Below, in pieces: positions 1 to 9,378 of a stretch of DNA of 64,000 nt. The notes under the pieces are model-generated. The model saw only the letters and a program-made list of their open reading frames with translations, was not told the DNA's origin and did no database searches. Position 1 is the first letter of the stretch; the number at the start of each line of letters is the position of its first letter. The translations under genes and the position numbers were made by a program. The DNA comes from Streptomyces viridochromogenes. Lineage in GTDB: Bacteria > Actinomycetota > Actinomycetes > Streptomycetales > Streptomycetaceae. The stretch is from positions 1-64,000 of the forward strand of contig NZ_LGUR01000210.1 of the NCBI RefSeq assembly GCF_001270495.1, written 5' to 3'.

Positions 1-24
1 CCGCACAGGCCAACGCAGGCGCGA

Positions 25-717
25 TCACACCCCCGCCGTGCCCTCCCCCGTGACCGGCCCCGCCCGGTCCAGCAACCCCGTACGGGCCGCCAACGCCGCC
101 GCCTCAAGTCTGGAACCGACGCCCAGTTTCATCAGCACCCGCTGCACATGCGTACGCGCTGTCGACGGCGCGATGCCCATGCCCGCCGCGATCAGGCGGG
201 TGTCCTCGCCGTCCGCGACGCGCACCAGCACCTCGACCTCCCGAGGGGTGAGCATCTGAAGCAACCTCTGCCCCTCGTCGTCCGGTTGGGCCACGGGGTT
301 GAGCAATTCGCTGAACGCACCCTGCAGAAGGGACGGCGCCACCGCCGCCTCCCCCGCCCGCGCCTTCATGATCGCCCGCTCGACGCCCTCTATGCGTTCG
401 TCATGGCGCACATAGCCGGAGGCCCCGGCCGCGAACGCCGCCGCTATCCCCCGAGGACTCGGCACCGGACCCAACACCAGCACAGCCACCTGCGGCCGCT
501 CCCGCTTGATCTTCACCACCGGGTCGAACATCCCCGGCTCCGCAGGCGAGGCGGTCCCGAGCAAGCACACCTCCGGCGCCCGCGTGATCACCAGCTCCGC
601 CGCCCCCGCGGCCGGCGCCGCCGCGGCCAGCACCCGGTGCCCCCTCAGCTTCAGCGCCGAGGCCAGCGCCTCGGCGAGCAATCGGTGGTCGTCGACCACC
701 ATCAGCCGTACTCCCAT
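25..717 (-). CDS. Orphan LuxR/NarL-type regulator with degenerate receiver
   Basis: 230-residue two-domain regulator. Residues 1-120 look like a response-regulator receiver (VVDDHRLLAEAL keeps the acidic pair). The usual phospho-acceptor Asp is replaced: the strand-3 motif reads VCLLGT, where a typical family member has LLDxxxP. The conserved Lys region reads SGYVRHDE, with Arg instead of Lys. Residues about 158-220 form a LuxR helix-turn-helix (LTPREVEVLVRVADGED, then a recognition helix around STARTHVQRVLMKLGV). No sensor kinase gene is adjacent. The start is the ATG at 717; the open frame continues far upstream but loses any family resemblance there. It is probably a phosphorylation-independent DNA-binding regulator (inference). 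It is divergent from the broken type VII protease remnant. Confidence 0.85.
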   Translation of the reverse strand: MGVRLMVVDDHRLLAEALASALKLRGHRVLAAAAPAAGAAELVITRAPEVCLLGTASPAEPGMFDPVVKIKRERPQVAVLVLGPVPSPRGIAAAFAAGASGYVRHDERIEGVERAIMKARAGEAAVAPSLLQGAFSELLNPVAQPDDEGQRLLQMLTPREVEVLVRVADGEDTRLIAAGMGIAPSTARTHVQRVLMKLGVGSRLEAAALAARTGLLDRAGPVTGEGTAGV

Positions 718-981
718 CGAGCAACCCCCCAGTCCCCCGAGTCCCCAGTCCCCTCCGCACAGACGGCCGGAGCCCCCTCCCGACTCCCCGCCCTTCATGC
801 CCCCGGAAGCTACACGCTGGTTCGACGTTGCGCTCCCCCTACCGGTGAGAAGTGCCCCGGAACGGCGGATTTTCTGGCTTTCCACGTATTCGAGGACGAC
901 GGGACATTGATGAGCACCTGACGTTCGTATAGCTGTCCGCCCCGCCCTACGCCAGACAAGGCGGACAACACCTACGGATGG

Positions 982-1546
982 ATGCTCACCCTGCGATCGG
1001 CCTGGCTGGCGCCAGACCCAGCGCCTGGGGCCGACCTCACCGCGGGCCAGATCGTCAACCGCCTCACCAAGAGGGCTGGTCTCCCTGACGACGCCAAGGG
1101 CCTCAAGCTCCCCGACCAGAAGTACGGCTACGGCTACATCCAGCCCCTCGCCGCCCCCAAGCAGAACATCCCGGCCGGCCCCCAATAACGGCCCCCTGAC
1201 CATGCCCGCCGCCGACTCCAGCAGCACCGGCAAGGGCGACGCCACCACACCCCCGGCCTCCTCCAACAGCTCGGACGACAGCAGCGTCCTGAGCACCACC
1301 ACGACCCTCGCCCTCGCCGCAGGCGGAGTGCTCCTCGTCCTCGTGATCGGCGCCCTCGTCGTCCGCAGCAAGAACCGAGCCCGCCGCGACGGCTCGCCCA
1401 ACCCGCCGCTCAGTTTCCCCACGTACGCCCCACTGCAGCCGTACAACAATCAGGCCGCGCCCCCCAACCCCTACCAGCAACACCCCACACCCCAGACCGT
1501 CCCACCGAACCAGCCCCCGTCCGGCAGCAACCCCTATCAGCGGTAG
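982..1546 (+). pseudogene. Remnant of a mycosin-like (type VII secretion) subtilisin protease, C-terminal part
   Basis: Two overlapping-phase fragments together read as the C-terminus of a Streptomyces mycosin-type S8 protease. Positions 982-1188 encode an end-of-catalytic-domain segment (DLTAGQIVNRLTKRAGLP, then KYGYGYIQPLAA). After a frame change in the C-run near 1180-1190, positions 1190-1546 encode the GPLTMPAADSSS linker, a single transmembrane helix (TLALAAGGVLLVLVIGALVV), a basic stop-transfer and a Pro/Gln/Asn-rich tail. The second fragment continues upstream in frame as NNGPLT, so one base indel joins the two. The catalytic triad and signal peptide are missing: nothing recognisable precedes 982. 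Its neighbours are two candidate type VII proteins, so this is likely the decayed edge of a larger locus. Confidence 0.72.
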
Positions 1547-1824
1547 CGTTCCTTTTCCGTCACATCCCGGTAGTCCCTCGCCTGAATGTACAGCCGCGCC
1601 ATCCACTCAAGTGCGACGAGATCCTGGCCCGCGTGTGTCCGTAACGGTCAAATGGGCGTGGGCTTTCAGCCAAAGTCATTGGGCCGGCGCTGTATTGATA
1701 GACGAGATTGGGGTTTGCGCCGTATCCAACCGCGTTGATCAGCAGGCGAACCCATGTGTCAATTATCATGCTGCGATGTCCAGGGAGCTCGCAGTTCCCC
1801 TGACACATAAGACAATTGGGGGCG

Positions 1825-2172
1825 ATGATGGCAGGCACGACAAACGTCGACGACACCGAACAGTTGTTGACGGCAAGCCGGGGCTGCTCCGAGTTGGCGT
1901 CGCTGGTCCGGATCGCCGGTGATTTCCCGCGCAGCGACCTGGACGAGGCTGCCGCGAGCCTGTCCGGCGCCAACTGGGACGGTCAGCTGGGCGGTGCCTT
2001 GAAACACCTGGCAGCGCGATGGATGGACCACCAGTGCGAAGCCCTGCATGCCACCTACCGCGCCCTCGGTCAGAAAACCTGGGACACGTGGTCTGCGTAC
2101 ACAGGTGCCGAGCGCACCAACACCGCGACGTTCAACGACGCGCACGCTGACATCCGGGCCACTTTCGGCTGA
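1825..2172 (+). CDS. Small WXG100/EspC-like candidate type VII protein
   Basis: About 115 residues, no signal peptide, predicted all-helical. It contains helix-turn-helix hairpin features of WXG100/EspC-like proteins: a Trp-Asp turn at NWDGQ in the middle and a second helix rich in Trp (ARWMDHQ, WDTWSAY). The C-terminus is short and hydrophilic. The family assignment is by size, helical pattern and context, not a confident domain match. Start choice: a GGGGG run at 1818-1822 sits just upstream of ATG 1825 and ATG 1828, so either ATG is preferred over the in-frame TTG at 1816. The next gene starts 42 bases downstream on the same strand and begins with a similar helical domain, suggesting that the two are co-expressed and possibly partner proteins. 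Confidence 0.6.
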   Translation: MMAGTTNVDDTEQLLTASRGCSELASLVRIAGDFPRSDLDEAAASLSGANWDGQLGGALKHLAARWMDHQCEALHATYRALGQKTWDTWSAYTGAERTNTATFNDAHADIRATFG

Positions 2173-2214
2173 CACACGCGCAGCTGACGTCGAATAGCCA
2201 ACGGGGACATCTGC

Positions 2215-4470
2215 ATGTCGATCACCTACGCCCAGCTCGACCACCTCAACCTGTCCCGCCTAGATCACGCCATTACCGCGTGGAGAGCGGTGGTGCGCAA
2301 GATGAGGGAAATCGACGACTCCCACGGGCCCAAGGCGCAAAAGCCCTTCGAGGCCGCGGGATGGACCACCACCGGGGCTGGCCCCGATACGGCTGCAATG
2401 GCCCACAAGCAGATCAAGGACGCGGGGCACGAGGCCGACTCCGCTCTGAAACAGGCCCGCGCGATCGAGAAGGTCCTCACGGAGGCGCGCGACAGCCTCA
2501 AGGCCCAGCAGAAGCGGCTCCACGATTACGTGCAGGAGACGTCAGCGGGCGGAAAGGTCCGCATCTCCAACCAGGGCACGGTCACTTTCACCGATTCCGT
2601 CGCCGACGACCCCGAACTCCAGGGACAGCCCGGCTTCGGCCAAGCCGTGGCTGCCGAGCAGCGCCGTATCGACGAGATCGAGGGCGAGATACGCAAGATC
2701 CTGCAGACCGTCACGGAGGTCGACGACAGCGCTGCCGCTGCCCTGCGCTACAACGTCGGCAACGATAAACACGGATTCAACGAGCACGCCACCGGCAGCA
2801 CGGAAAAAGCCGAGGACCGCTACGACGCCGCTCGCGCAGTTCAACTCGCCCAGAAGGGTGAGGACATGAGCAACAGCGAACTCAAGGAGTTCAACAGCCT
2901 GCTCAAGGAGCACAAGAAGGACCCCGAGTTCTCTGAGCGATTCGCGACCCGTATGGGCGGCCGCGGCACGTTGGAGTTCTGGGAGGGCATGGGCCTGCAC
3001 GACGAGCCAGCTCCCGAGGGCGCCCGCAAGGAGCTCCTGGAGCAAACCCGCAGCCAACTCGGCGCGACCATCGGAACGGCCACCCAGTCCGACAGCAAGG
3101 CGATGCAGGACTGGAAGAATGACGTAATCGCCGCCGGCCCCTACGCGCTCGATCATGATCTCAACAAGCCCAGGGGATTCCAGGTGATGTCGGACCTGAT
3201 GAACTCGGGCCGCTACGACAGCGCATTCCTCAAGGACTACGGGAACGCCCTTATTTCCTACGAGAAGGACGCCACCAAGAACGGCGACTCACTGAGCGAC
3301 GAATACCTGGGCAAGGTAATCCCTGGCAGCGGCCTCGACGGCGGCGATATCGACCTCACCAATGACTGGGGTACCGATCCCATGGCTGGCTACATGAACG
3401 CTCTCGGCCACAACCACGAAGCCTCCACCGAGTTCTTCTCCAACAAGAGCAACTTCGACTACGCGATGGGCGGCGAAGGTGTGAAGGGCGCTCGCGACTG
3501 GCCCGAGGACGCCTACCCCCAGTATGACAGCGGCAAGTCCCGTGGATACGACGCTCTCGGCCATGCCCTGGAATCCGCCACCACAGGGAGCGACTATGGC
3601 GCCGCCAAACCGGAGTTGCACCGGGGCGAGGACGAACGTGCCGTCATGCAGCGAGTCATGGAACGCTACGGGAATCCCGAGATGGAGCTGATGGACAAGC
3701 AGACGGGCATCTCCGACAGCATGGGGCGCATGGGCGCTGCCTATATCGACGACCTCAACTACAGTATTTCGGGACTGGATGCCTCCGACCAACGCCAGCG
3801 GGGCATGGAGGAGTTGTTCGGCGCTAAGGACGAGAACCGGATCGAACCAGTCACTGCCCAGCAGTTCGTCCGTGAACTCGGCAACGACGAGACTTCGCAC
3901 GGCATCATGTCCCAGGCCCAGCAGGCGTTCACCACCAGCCGTATCCAAGCCCACGAAGGCACCGCCGAGGCATATCGGGCCGCCGAGTGGGGGATGACGA
4001 TGCATGGTGCCCTCGATGAGGCGCGCGCCGAACAGATCGGCCGCGAATACCGTGAGGGCGACGAGGACTACAACCACGAACTCGCGAAGTCCGCCGCCTG
4101 GAAGCAAGCGGGGGTCTCCGTCGCCGTGGGCGGCGCGACGACCGGAGTCGAAGCAGCTGCCACCATCCTGGCGCCACAAGCTGCACCCTTCGTCATTCCC
4201 ATCGCCGAAGCCGCTGGCACCGCTGTGGAAACCGGCCTGGGAAATGAGATTGCAGACTCTCTCAAGGAGAGCGAACGAGACAGTACCGGCAAGGCGATCA
4301 ACAGCATCGATGGATTCGACTACGAAGCCAAGGGACTGGCCCGAACGGGCATCGACAACTACATGAACAGTCACGGCGTAGAGGGCCCGTCGCGAGACGC
4401 TCGGAACACGGCACTCGACGCCGCATACGCCCGGGGTGGCCGCATAACAGATACGGACAACTCTCGGTGA
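2215..4470 (+). CDS. Large helical protein, candidate type VII secretion substrate
   Basis: 751 residues. The first ~190 residues form a long helical, coiled-coil-rich region (MSITYAQLDHLNLSRLDHAI start, then repeated K/E/Q heptads) resembling LXG/WXG-type N-terminal domains. Residues 200-620 are a mixed, acidic, soluble region with no enzyme motif I recognise. Residues about 625-690 contain a Gly/Ala-rich hydrophobic stretch (VSVAVGGATTGVEAAATILA, then APFVIPIAEAAG), possibly membrane-inserting. There is no Sec signal. The organisation (WXG-like head, long middle, hydrophobic segment) resembles actinobacterial type VII-associated proteins annotated as DUF6571/TPR-region proteins; I am unsure of the exact family. 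The stop overlaps the next start by 4 bases (GTGA), indicating translational coupling with the lipoprotein gene. Confidence 0.7.
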   Translation: MSITYAQLDHLNLSRLDHAITAWRAVVRKMREIDDSHGPKAQKPFEAAGWTTTGAGPDTAAMAHKQIKDAGHEADSALKQARAIEKVLTEARDSLKAQQKRLHDYVQETSAGGKVRISNQGTVTFTDSVADDPELQGQPGFGQAVAAEQRRIDEIEGEIRKILQTVTEVDDSAAAALRYNVGNDKHGFNEHATGSTEKAEDRYDAARAVQLAQKGEDMSNSELKEFNSLLKEHKKDPEFSERFATRMGGRGTLEFWEGMGLHDEPAPEGARKELLEQTRSQLGATIGTATQSDSKAMQDWKNDVIAAGPYALDHDLNKPRGFQVMSDLMNSGRYDSAFLKDYGNALISYEKDATKNGDSLSDEYLGKVIPGSGLDGGDIDLTNDWGTDPMAGYMNALGHNHEASTEFFSNKSNFDYAMGGEGVKGARDWPEDAYPQYDSGKSRGYDALGHALESATTGSDYGAAKPELHRGEDERAVMQRVMERYGNPEMELMDKQTGISDSMGRMGAAYIDDLNYSISGLDASDQRQRGMEELFGAKDENRIEPVTAQQFVRELGNDETSHGIMSQAQQAFTTSRIQAHEGTAEAYRAAEWGMTMHGALDEARAEQIGREYREGDEDYNHELAKSAAWKQAGVSVAVGGATTGVEAAATILAPQAAPFVIPIAEAAGTAVETGLGNEIADSLKESERDSTGKAINSIDGFDYEAKGLARTGIDNYMNSHGVEGPSRDARNTALDAAYARGGRITDTDNSR

Positions 4471-5168
4471 AAAAGATGTATTCAGCCCAACGAATGACGC
4501 TTTGGCTGGCACCCTGCGCGGTCGTGGGCGCGCTGATTACGGGATGCACTTCATCCACGATACCTGATCAGAGTGTCAACAAAGTGTGTGACGGATTGCT
4601 TGGCGAAGAAGGCGGCAAGTTGTTCACCGAACTCGCCAACGGCAGAACCAGACTGACTCCAGCTACCGCCTCGGAGGGCACCCGCATTAAGAAGGTGGCC
4701 GCGGCCATGAAGAAAACTGCAGGCGAACCCGCTCCCGCCAAGGCCACCTTGAAAAGCATCTGCACAGTCAAGAGGCCAACTATAGACGGGGAAGTCTATA
4801 AGAAGGACACGATAGAATTCAAGTTCGGATGGAGCAGAAAACCGGATCCGGTCCCCGAAACGGCCGTATCGTCGCACTCCATTGGGACCGCCCGGGTGGA
4901 CTACTGGGCCTCCCTGTTGAATTTCGTAGACTTGTACTTCACCTGCCACCTAGCCAGCGGCGACGAGGGAATCGTCAAAGGCGAGTGGATAGGACCGACA
5001 CGGAGCGACCTGCCCTACGCAAAGGCGGCAGACGCTCGGATGCGCATCATGGCCGCCGCCAGCGCAACATTCGCCACCGCCCTCGGCTGCACAAACAACC
5101 TCGGTCTGTCCCCGATAGCCAAGATGGAGACACTCCCAGTGGGCACCGAGTTCCCCGATCGCCACTGA
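4467..5168 (+). CDS. Putative lipoprotein of unknown function
   Basis: 233 residues beginning at GTG 4467, which overlaps the preceding stop. A type II signal peptide is clear: a basic N-terminus, the hydrophobic core LWLAPCAVVGALIT and lipobox LITGC, predicting Cys27 as the lipidated residue. The mature part has paired cysteines (VCDGLL, SICTVK, FTCHLA, LGCTNN), so disulfides are likely outside the membrane. No domain is recognised. Codon use is less G+C-biased than the rest of the window (codons such as ATA, AGA, TTG, AAA and ATT recur), which suggests horizontal acquisition together with the preceding gene. Translational coupling implies that it acts with the large helical protein, possibly as a surface partner or immunity-type factor (inference). 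Confidence 0.75.
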   Translation: MKKMYSAQRMTLWLAPCAVVGALITGCTSSTIPDQSVNKVCDGLLGEEGGKLFTELANGRTRLTPATASEGTRIKKVAAAMKKTAGEPAPAKATLKSICTVKRPTIDGEVYKKDTIEFKFGWSRKPDPVPETAVSSHSIGTARVDYWASLLNFVDLYFTCHLASGDEGIVKGEWIGPTRSDLPYAKAADARMRIMAAASATFATALGCTNNLGLSPIAKMETLPVGTEFPDRH

Positions 5169-5321
5169 CATACCGGCGCCTCACCCTACTTACACAGTGC
5201 CAGATCCTCGACCTCCGTCCCGGTCGACACGTCACACCTCATGGCACATTGCGCTCCGTGCGTAGGCAAAAGGCATGCACCGCATCTGCCGCGAACACGA
5301 CGATTGTGACCGTGTACAGCC

Positions 5322-5353
5322 CCGGCTACTCAGGGAGTTGGGTGAGTAGCCGG
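5322..5353. terminator. Hairpin between convergent genes
   Basis: Perfect 11-bp inverted repeat (CCGGCTACTCA and its complement, 10-base loop GGGAGTTGGG). It lies between the lipoprotein stop at 5168 and the convergent PQQ-protein stop at 5455. It has no T-tract, as is common in Streptomyces, and can serve both directions. The rest of 5169-5454 shows no gene. Confidence 0.7.
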
Positions 5354-5454
5354 TGGAGGAAACCTGGCGGCACTTCGGCCCGCTGCGGTGGCGGGAGCCG
5401 CAGCGAGCAGCAGCTGTACTTGCGCGCCGATGACACCACCGGGCCCCCGGCGGT

Positions 5455-7344
5455 TCAGCCCTGTGCTCCGAAAGCGATCACATGCACCTTCCGGGTGTCC
5501 GAACTCGTCAACTCACTCGCGTACACGGCGGACATGTACAGATGCCCCTGCGCGTAGATGAGCTCGGAGTACTGCGGAGACAGCCGGGTCTCCACATCCC
5601 GCACCGACCTGGACGCCGGGTTCTCCAGCAGCTTCGTCTCCTTGAACGTGCCACCGTCGATGCTGACGATCTGCCCGCCCTTGTCGTACGGCGGACGCTT
5701 GTACGCGATCACGTTGCCGCCGTCCATCCGCAGCGGCGTCATCGTGTACCGGTCGCCCGCGTCCGCACGCTGCCCGGTCTTCTTGCCGGTGGCCAGGTCG
5801 AAGGCGACGATCTCGTTGGTCATGCCGTACGAGCCGTTGCTGCCGTCGTGCTGCTTGGTCTCCACGTAGAGCCGGTCGTTGCCCACCACGACGCCCTTGC
5901 ACTGCTCGATCGTGGTGACGCCGGAGCAGCGGGCCTCGAACTGGTCGCTCGGCACGGAGATACGGATGCGCAGCTTGCCGGTCTTGTTGTCGATCGAGAA
6001 GACGTCCGAGAGGCCGATGGAATCCGTGTCCCCGACCTCCGCGGCCACGACGAGCGGCTCGGTGGACACCACGCTGGCGTACTCGACGCCCTCGGCCATC
6101 TTGTACTCGGAGATCACCCCGCCGGACTTCGGGTCGATGGTCAGGATGTGCAGCTGGGGATTGTCGTAGGAGCCGCACTTGCGGACCGTGACCAGCTTCT
6201 CGCCGCCGGCGTACCCGAGGTCGTAGCAGCCGTCGTCGGCCTTGGGGACCCACAGCTGCTTGCCGGACTCGATGTCGAACGCGGTGCCGCCGCTGGTGCC
6301 GCCGGCCGCGACCGTGCCGCCGCTGACGGTGATGTTGTCGAAGCGGATCGGTGAGCCGTCCACCTCGGCGGTCTTGGTCCAGAGCTTCTTGCCGGCGTCG
6401 AGGTCGATCGCCGCGACCTCGCTGCAACCGTACGAGGGCTTATCCTTGGTCGGCTTCGCGGGCTGGAAGGCGATGGCCGTCAGGTTGTCCTCGTTGACGT
6501 GCTTGCTGGCCTGGCAGACCGGCCCGGGCAGCGCGATGGTCCAGAGCTTGGTGCCCTTGTCGGGGTCGTAGCCGACGATCTCGGAGACACCGCTCTTGAC
6601 GTACGCCTTGTCGGTCAGCCACGAGCCGGACACGACGACGCTGGTGTCGTCCTCGACCTTGGGCGCCGGCACCTGGAAGAGGACCGAGGAGTTGGTGTCG
6701 GAGGGCACCTTCTCGGTGCCGTCGGGGGTGTCGCCGCCGCCACCGCCCCCGCCGCCGTTGTCCCCGCCGCCGGTGCCGCCGCTGGAGCTGGCGGTGTCGT
6801 CCGTGGTGCTCCCGTCACCGGACTTGGCGTACCACACGCCACCTCCGATGATCAGCGCGATCACCACGACGGCCGCGGCCACGATGACCGCCAGTTGCGA
6901 GCTGGACCGGCCACCGCCGCCACCGGGCCCGGTGGCCTGCGGGTGCAGCGGCACGGTCTGCTGCGGATAGCCGTAGCCGGGCGGCTGCGGCTGACCGTAC
7001 GGGGCCTGCGGCTGACCGTAGGGGGCCTGCTGCTGGCCGTACGGGTCTTGCTGCTGGCCGTACGGGTTCTGCGGCTGGCCGTACGGAGCGGGCGGCTGCT
7101 GCCCGGGGTAGCCGTACCCGCCGCCCGGAGGGGTCTGCGGGGCTTGGGGTGCCTGCGGTGCCTGGGGGTAGCCGTACCCGGACGGCGGGCCCTGCGGGGG
7201 CGGCGTCTGGGGCGGGCCCTGGGGCGGCGGGTTCTGGGGTGCGCCGAAGCCGCCACCCCCCGGCTGCTGGGGCGGCTGGTCCTGGGGCGGGCCGAACCCG
7301 CCCTGCGGGGGCTGGTTCGGCGGCGGAGGCGGCGGCTGGGTCAT
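5455..7344 (-). CDS. Membrane-anchored PQQ-type beta-propeller protein (copy 1)
   Basis: 629 residues. Residues 1-145 are an intrinsically disordered Pro/Gln/Gly-rich cytoplasmic tail with repeated PYGQPQ/PYGQQQ units. Residues 151-171 are one transmembrane helix (LAVIVAAAVVVIALIIGGGV). A Gly/Ser/Asp linker follows, and residues ~215-629 form an extracellular beta-propeller with BamB/PQQ-like blades (repeated patterns such as GYDPDKGTKLWTIALPG, IDLDAGKKLWTK, FDIESGKQLWVP, FDLATGKK). These propellers usually act as binding scaffolds; no PQQ-enzyme active site is seen. Four or more cysteines lie in the exported domain. The next gene in the same direction is a paralog. The region between them (7345-7409) is short, so co-transcription is likely. 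Confidence 0.85.
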   Translation of the reverse strand: MTQPPPPPPNQPPQGGFGPPQDQPPQQPGGGGFGAPQNPPPQGPPQTPPPQGPPSGYGYPQAPQAPQAPQTPPGGGYGYPGQQPPAPYGQPQNPYGQQQDPYGQQQAPYGQPQAPYGQPQPPGYGYPQQTVPLHPQATGPGGGGGRSSSQLAVIVAAAVVVIALIIGGGVWYAKSGDGSTTDDTASSSGGTGGGDNGGGGGGGGDTPDGTEKVPSDTNSSVLFQVPAPKVEDDTSVVVSGSWLTDKAYVKSGVSEIVGYDPDKGTKLWTIALPGPVCQASKHVNEDNLTAIAFQPAKPTKDKPSYGCSEVAAIDLDAGKKLWTKTAEVDGSPIRFDNITVSGGTVAAGGTSGGTAFDIESGKQLWVPKADDGCYDLGYAGGEKLVTVRKCGSYDNPQLHILTIDPKSGGVISEYKMAEGVEYASVVSTEPLVVAAEVGDTDSIGLSDVFSIDNKTGKLRIRISVPSDQFEARCSGVTTIEQCKGVVVGNDRLYVETKQHDGSNGSYGMTNEIVAFDLATGKKTGQRADAGDRYTMTPLRMDGGNVIAYKRPPYDKGGQIVSIDGGTFKETKLLENPASRSVRDVETRLSPQYSELIYAQGHLYMSAVYASELTSSDTRKVHVIAFGAQG

Positions 7345-7409
7345 GGCGTGGGTACCTCAGGGGAGGGGGACGGAGGGGGCGACGGTGAAGGGGATGTCCG
7401 GCGCACGCC

Positions 7410-9188
7410 TCACTTGCCGAAGGCGAGGATCAGCTTCTCCTTGGCGGCGTCGTTGCCGGTCAGCCGGGTGCTGGCGAGGTAGAAACGCCCGTCGGCCCAG
7501 TCGAACGACTTCGTGAAGAAGCCGCGCTCGACGTCCGAGGCGCTCGCCGGGTTCTGCAGCAGCTTCGTCGGCTGGGGGTTGCTGCCGCTGACCGGGATGG
7601 ACACGACCTGGCCGCCCGCGTCGTACGACGGCTCGACGTAGGCGATGAGCTTGCCGTCCTCGACCTTGATCGGCAGCATCGACTCCTCCGCCGGGGACTT
7701 CACGCGCCACTTCTCCTTGCCGTTGGCGAGGTTGATCGCGACGATCTCGTTGGCGCCGGTCGTGGCCTTGGTCGGCATGTAGAGCGTGTCGGCGTCGGCG
7801 GCCACACCGGTGCAGCCCTGGAGGTCACGCTGGAGGATGGCCCAGCCGCACTGGGCGCCGATCTCCAGGGGGACGTCGACCTGCGAGCGGCGCTTGCCGT
7901 CAGCGCCGAAGGTGGAGATGTTCCACTGCTTCTTGTCCTTGTTGGTGCTGTAGATGACCAGCGGGTCGAGGGAGAAGACGCGCGAGACCTTCCAGCCCGT
8001 GGCGAACTCCCAGGTCCACTTGGCCTTGCCGGTCGCCGGGTCGAGCTCCTGCACCTCGTCGTGCTCGTTGCTGCGGCTGGCGTTGCAGCCCGCCACGGCG
8101 ATCAGCTTCTTTCCGCCCGCGAAGGAGTCCGGGAAGCACGCGTCGCCGTACCTCTTCTTGTCCCACAGCTTTTCGCCGGTGTTGACGTCGTACGCCGTGC
8201 CGGACTGCGAGCGGCCCACCACCAGCGTCTTGCCGGTGATGGACAGTTCGACGTCGAGCGTGCTGTCGAACAGCGCGCCGTTGGCGACCGAGCCCTTCCA
8301 GCCCTTGGCGCCGGTGTTGAGGTCGATCTGCTGGAGCTGGTTGCACTTGGCGCGGTCGCTGCCGCCGCTCATGTACGCCACGACGATCTTGTCGTCGGAC
8401 GACTTCTCCGGGGTGACCGCACAGATCTTCTCGGGGAAGGAGATCGGCTCCCAAGCGGCCTCGCCGTCACCGACGTTGTAGGCGAAGACCTGCTTGTACG
8501 CCGCCTTCACGGCGGCCTTGTCGGTGATCCACAGACCGGGGGCGTCGGCGCCGGAGCCGGGCGCGTCGGGCGCTTCCTTGTACCAGAGCACCTTGGAATC
8601 GCCGGCCTCACGGCCCCCGTTGAGGTTCTCCGGGTCGGCGCCGCCGCCCCCGCCGTTGTCGGGGTCGTCGGTCGGGGACTCGGAGCCCTTGGAGTCGCCG
8701 CTCTCCTGAGCGATCGGCTTCTTCGGGTCGTCGTCGCCGCCGCGGGTCACCGCGAAGACGGTGCCGCCGATGACGGCCAGCGCCGCGACCGCGGCACCGA
8801 TGGCGAGGGCGGGCTTGCCCTTGAAGGGATTGCGCGAGCCGGGCTGCGGGGCGCCCGGGTACTGCGGCTGGGGCGGGTAGCCGTAACCCTGGGCGGGCTG
8901 CTGCGGGTAGCCGTACGGCCCCGGCTGCTGCTGCGGCTGACCGTACGGGCCGGACGGGTACGCGCCCGGCTGGGCCGGCGGTGCCTGTGGTGCCGGCTGC
9001 TGCGGATAGCCGTAGCCGGGCTGCGGGGCGGCGGGCGGCGGGCCCTGCGGGGGCGGCGGCGTCTGGGGCGGTCCCTGCGGCGGCGGGGGCGGCGTCTGCG
9101 GGGGCTGCGGTGCACCGAAGCCGCCCTGCCGCGGATCCTGCGGTGCGCCGAAACCGCCCTGGGGCGGCTGGTTGGGCGGCTGGCTCAT
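7410..9188 (-). CDS. Membrane-anchored PQQ-type beta-propeller protein (copy 2)
   Basis: 592 residues from ATG 9188, which encodes the MSQPPNQPPQGGFG start shared in style with copy 1. An upstream in-frame extension lacks conservation with copy 1. Layout: Pro/Gln/Gly tail 1-120, transmembrane helix about 127-147 (ALAIGAAVAALAVIGGTVFAV), acidic Ser/Asp/Gly linker, then an exported propeller with blades such as FAYNVGDGEAAWEP, IDLNTGAKGWKG, YDVNTGEKLWDK, LDPATGKAKWTW and INLANGKEKWRV. Function unknown; the family binds proteins or small ligands outside the membrane. It is upstream of, and probably in one transcript with, its paralog. Promoter sequences should lie in the 9189-9378 gap. Confidence 0.85.
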   Translation of the reverse strand: MSQPPNQPPQGGFGAPQDPRQGGFGAPQPPQTPPPPPQGPPQTPPPPQGPPPAAPQPGYGYPQQPAPQAPPAQPGAYPSGPYGQPQQQPGPYGYPQQPAQGYGYPPQPQYPGAPQPGSRNPFKGKPALAIGAAVAALAVIGGTVFAVTRGGDDDPKKPIAQESGDSKGSESPTDDPDNGGGGGADPENLNGGREAGDSKVLWYKEAPDAPGSGADAPGLWITDKAAVKAAYKQVFAYNVGDGEAAWEPISFPEKICAVTPEKSSDDKIVVAYMSGGSDRAKCNQLQQIDLNTGAKGWKGSVANGALFDSTLDVELSITGKTLVVGRSQSGTAYDVNTGEKLWDKKRYGDACFPDSFAGGKKLIAVAGCNASRSNEHDEVQELDPATGKAKWTWEFATGWKVSRVFSLDPLVIYSTNKDKKQWNISTFGADGKRRSQVDVPLEIGAQCGWAILQRDLQGCTGVAADADTLYMPTKATTGANEIVAINLANGKEKWRVKSPAEESMLPIKVEDGKLIAYVEPSYDAGGQVVSIPVSGSNPQPTKLLQNPASASDVERGFFTKSFDWADGRFYLASTRLTGNDAAKEKLILAFGK

Positions 9189-9378
9189 GTGCGGTTCCCC
9201 CTCATCACCGGTGTGGTGCCACGTTCTGTGCCGTCGCGTTTCCGCCACACCAGCGGTTCTCAGACTGTTCTCAGACGGCTCTTTCTATCACCCGCCGACG
9301 ACAGTGCACCGGGCCGTCTCGCCCCCTGTTCCCAAGGGAGGACCGGCCTGTGATGCCCCCGTTATGCGCCTTCACACG

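Noticed and set aside
718..1449. Upstream extension of the LuxR frame to 1449
   Set aside because: It runs antisense through the mycosin remnant and has no receiver-like sequence; the ATG at 717 gives the proper domain start.
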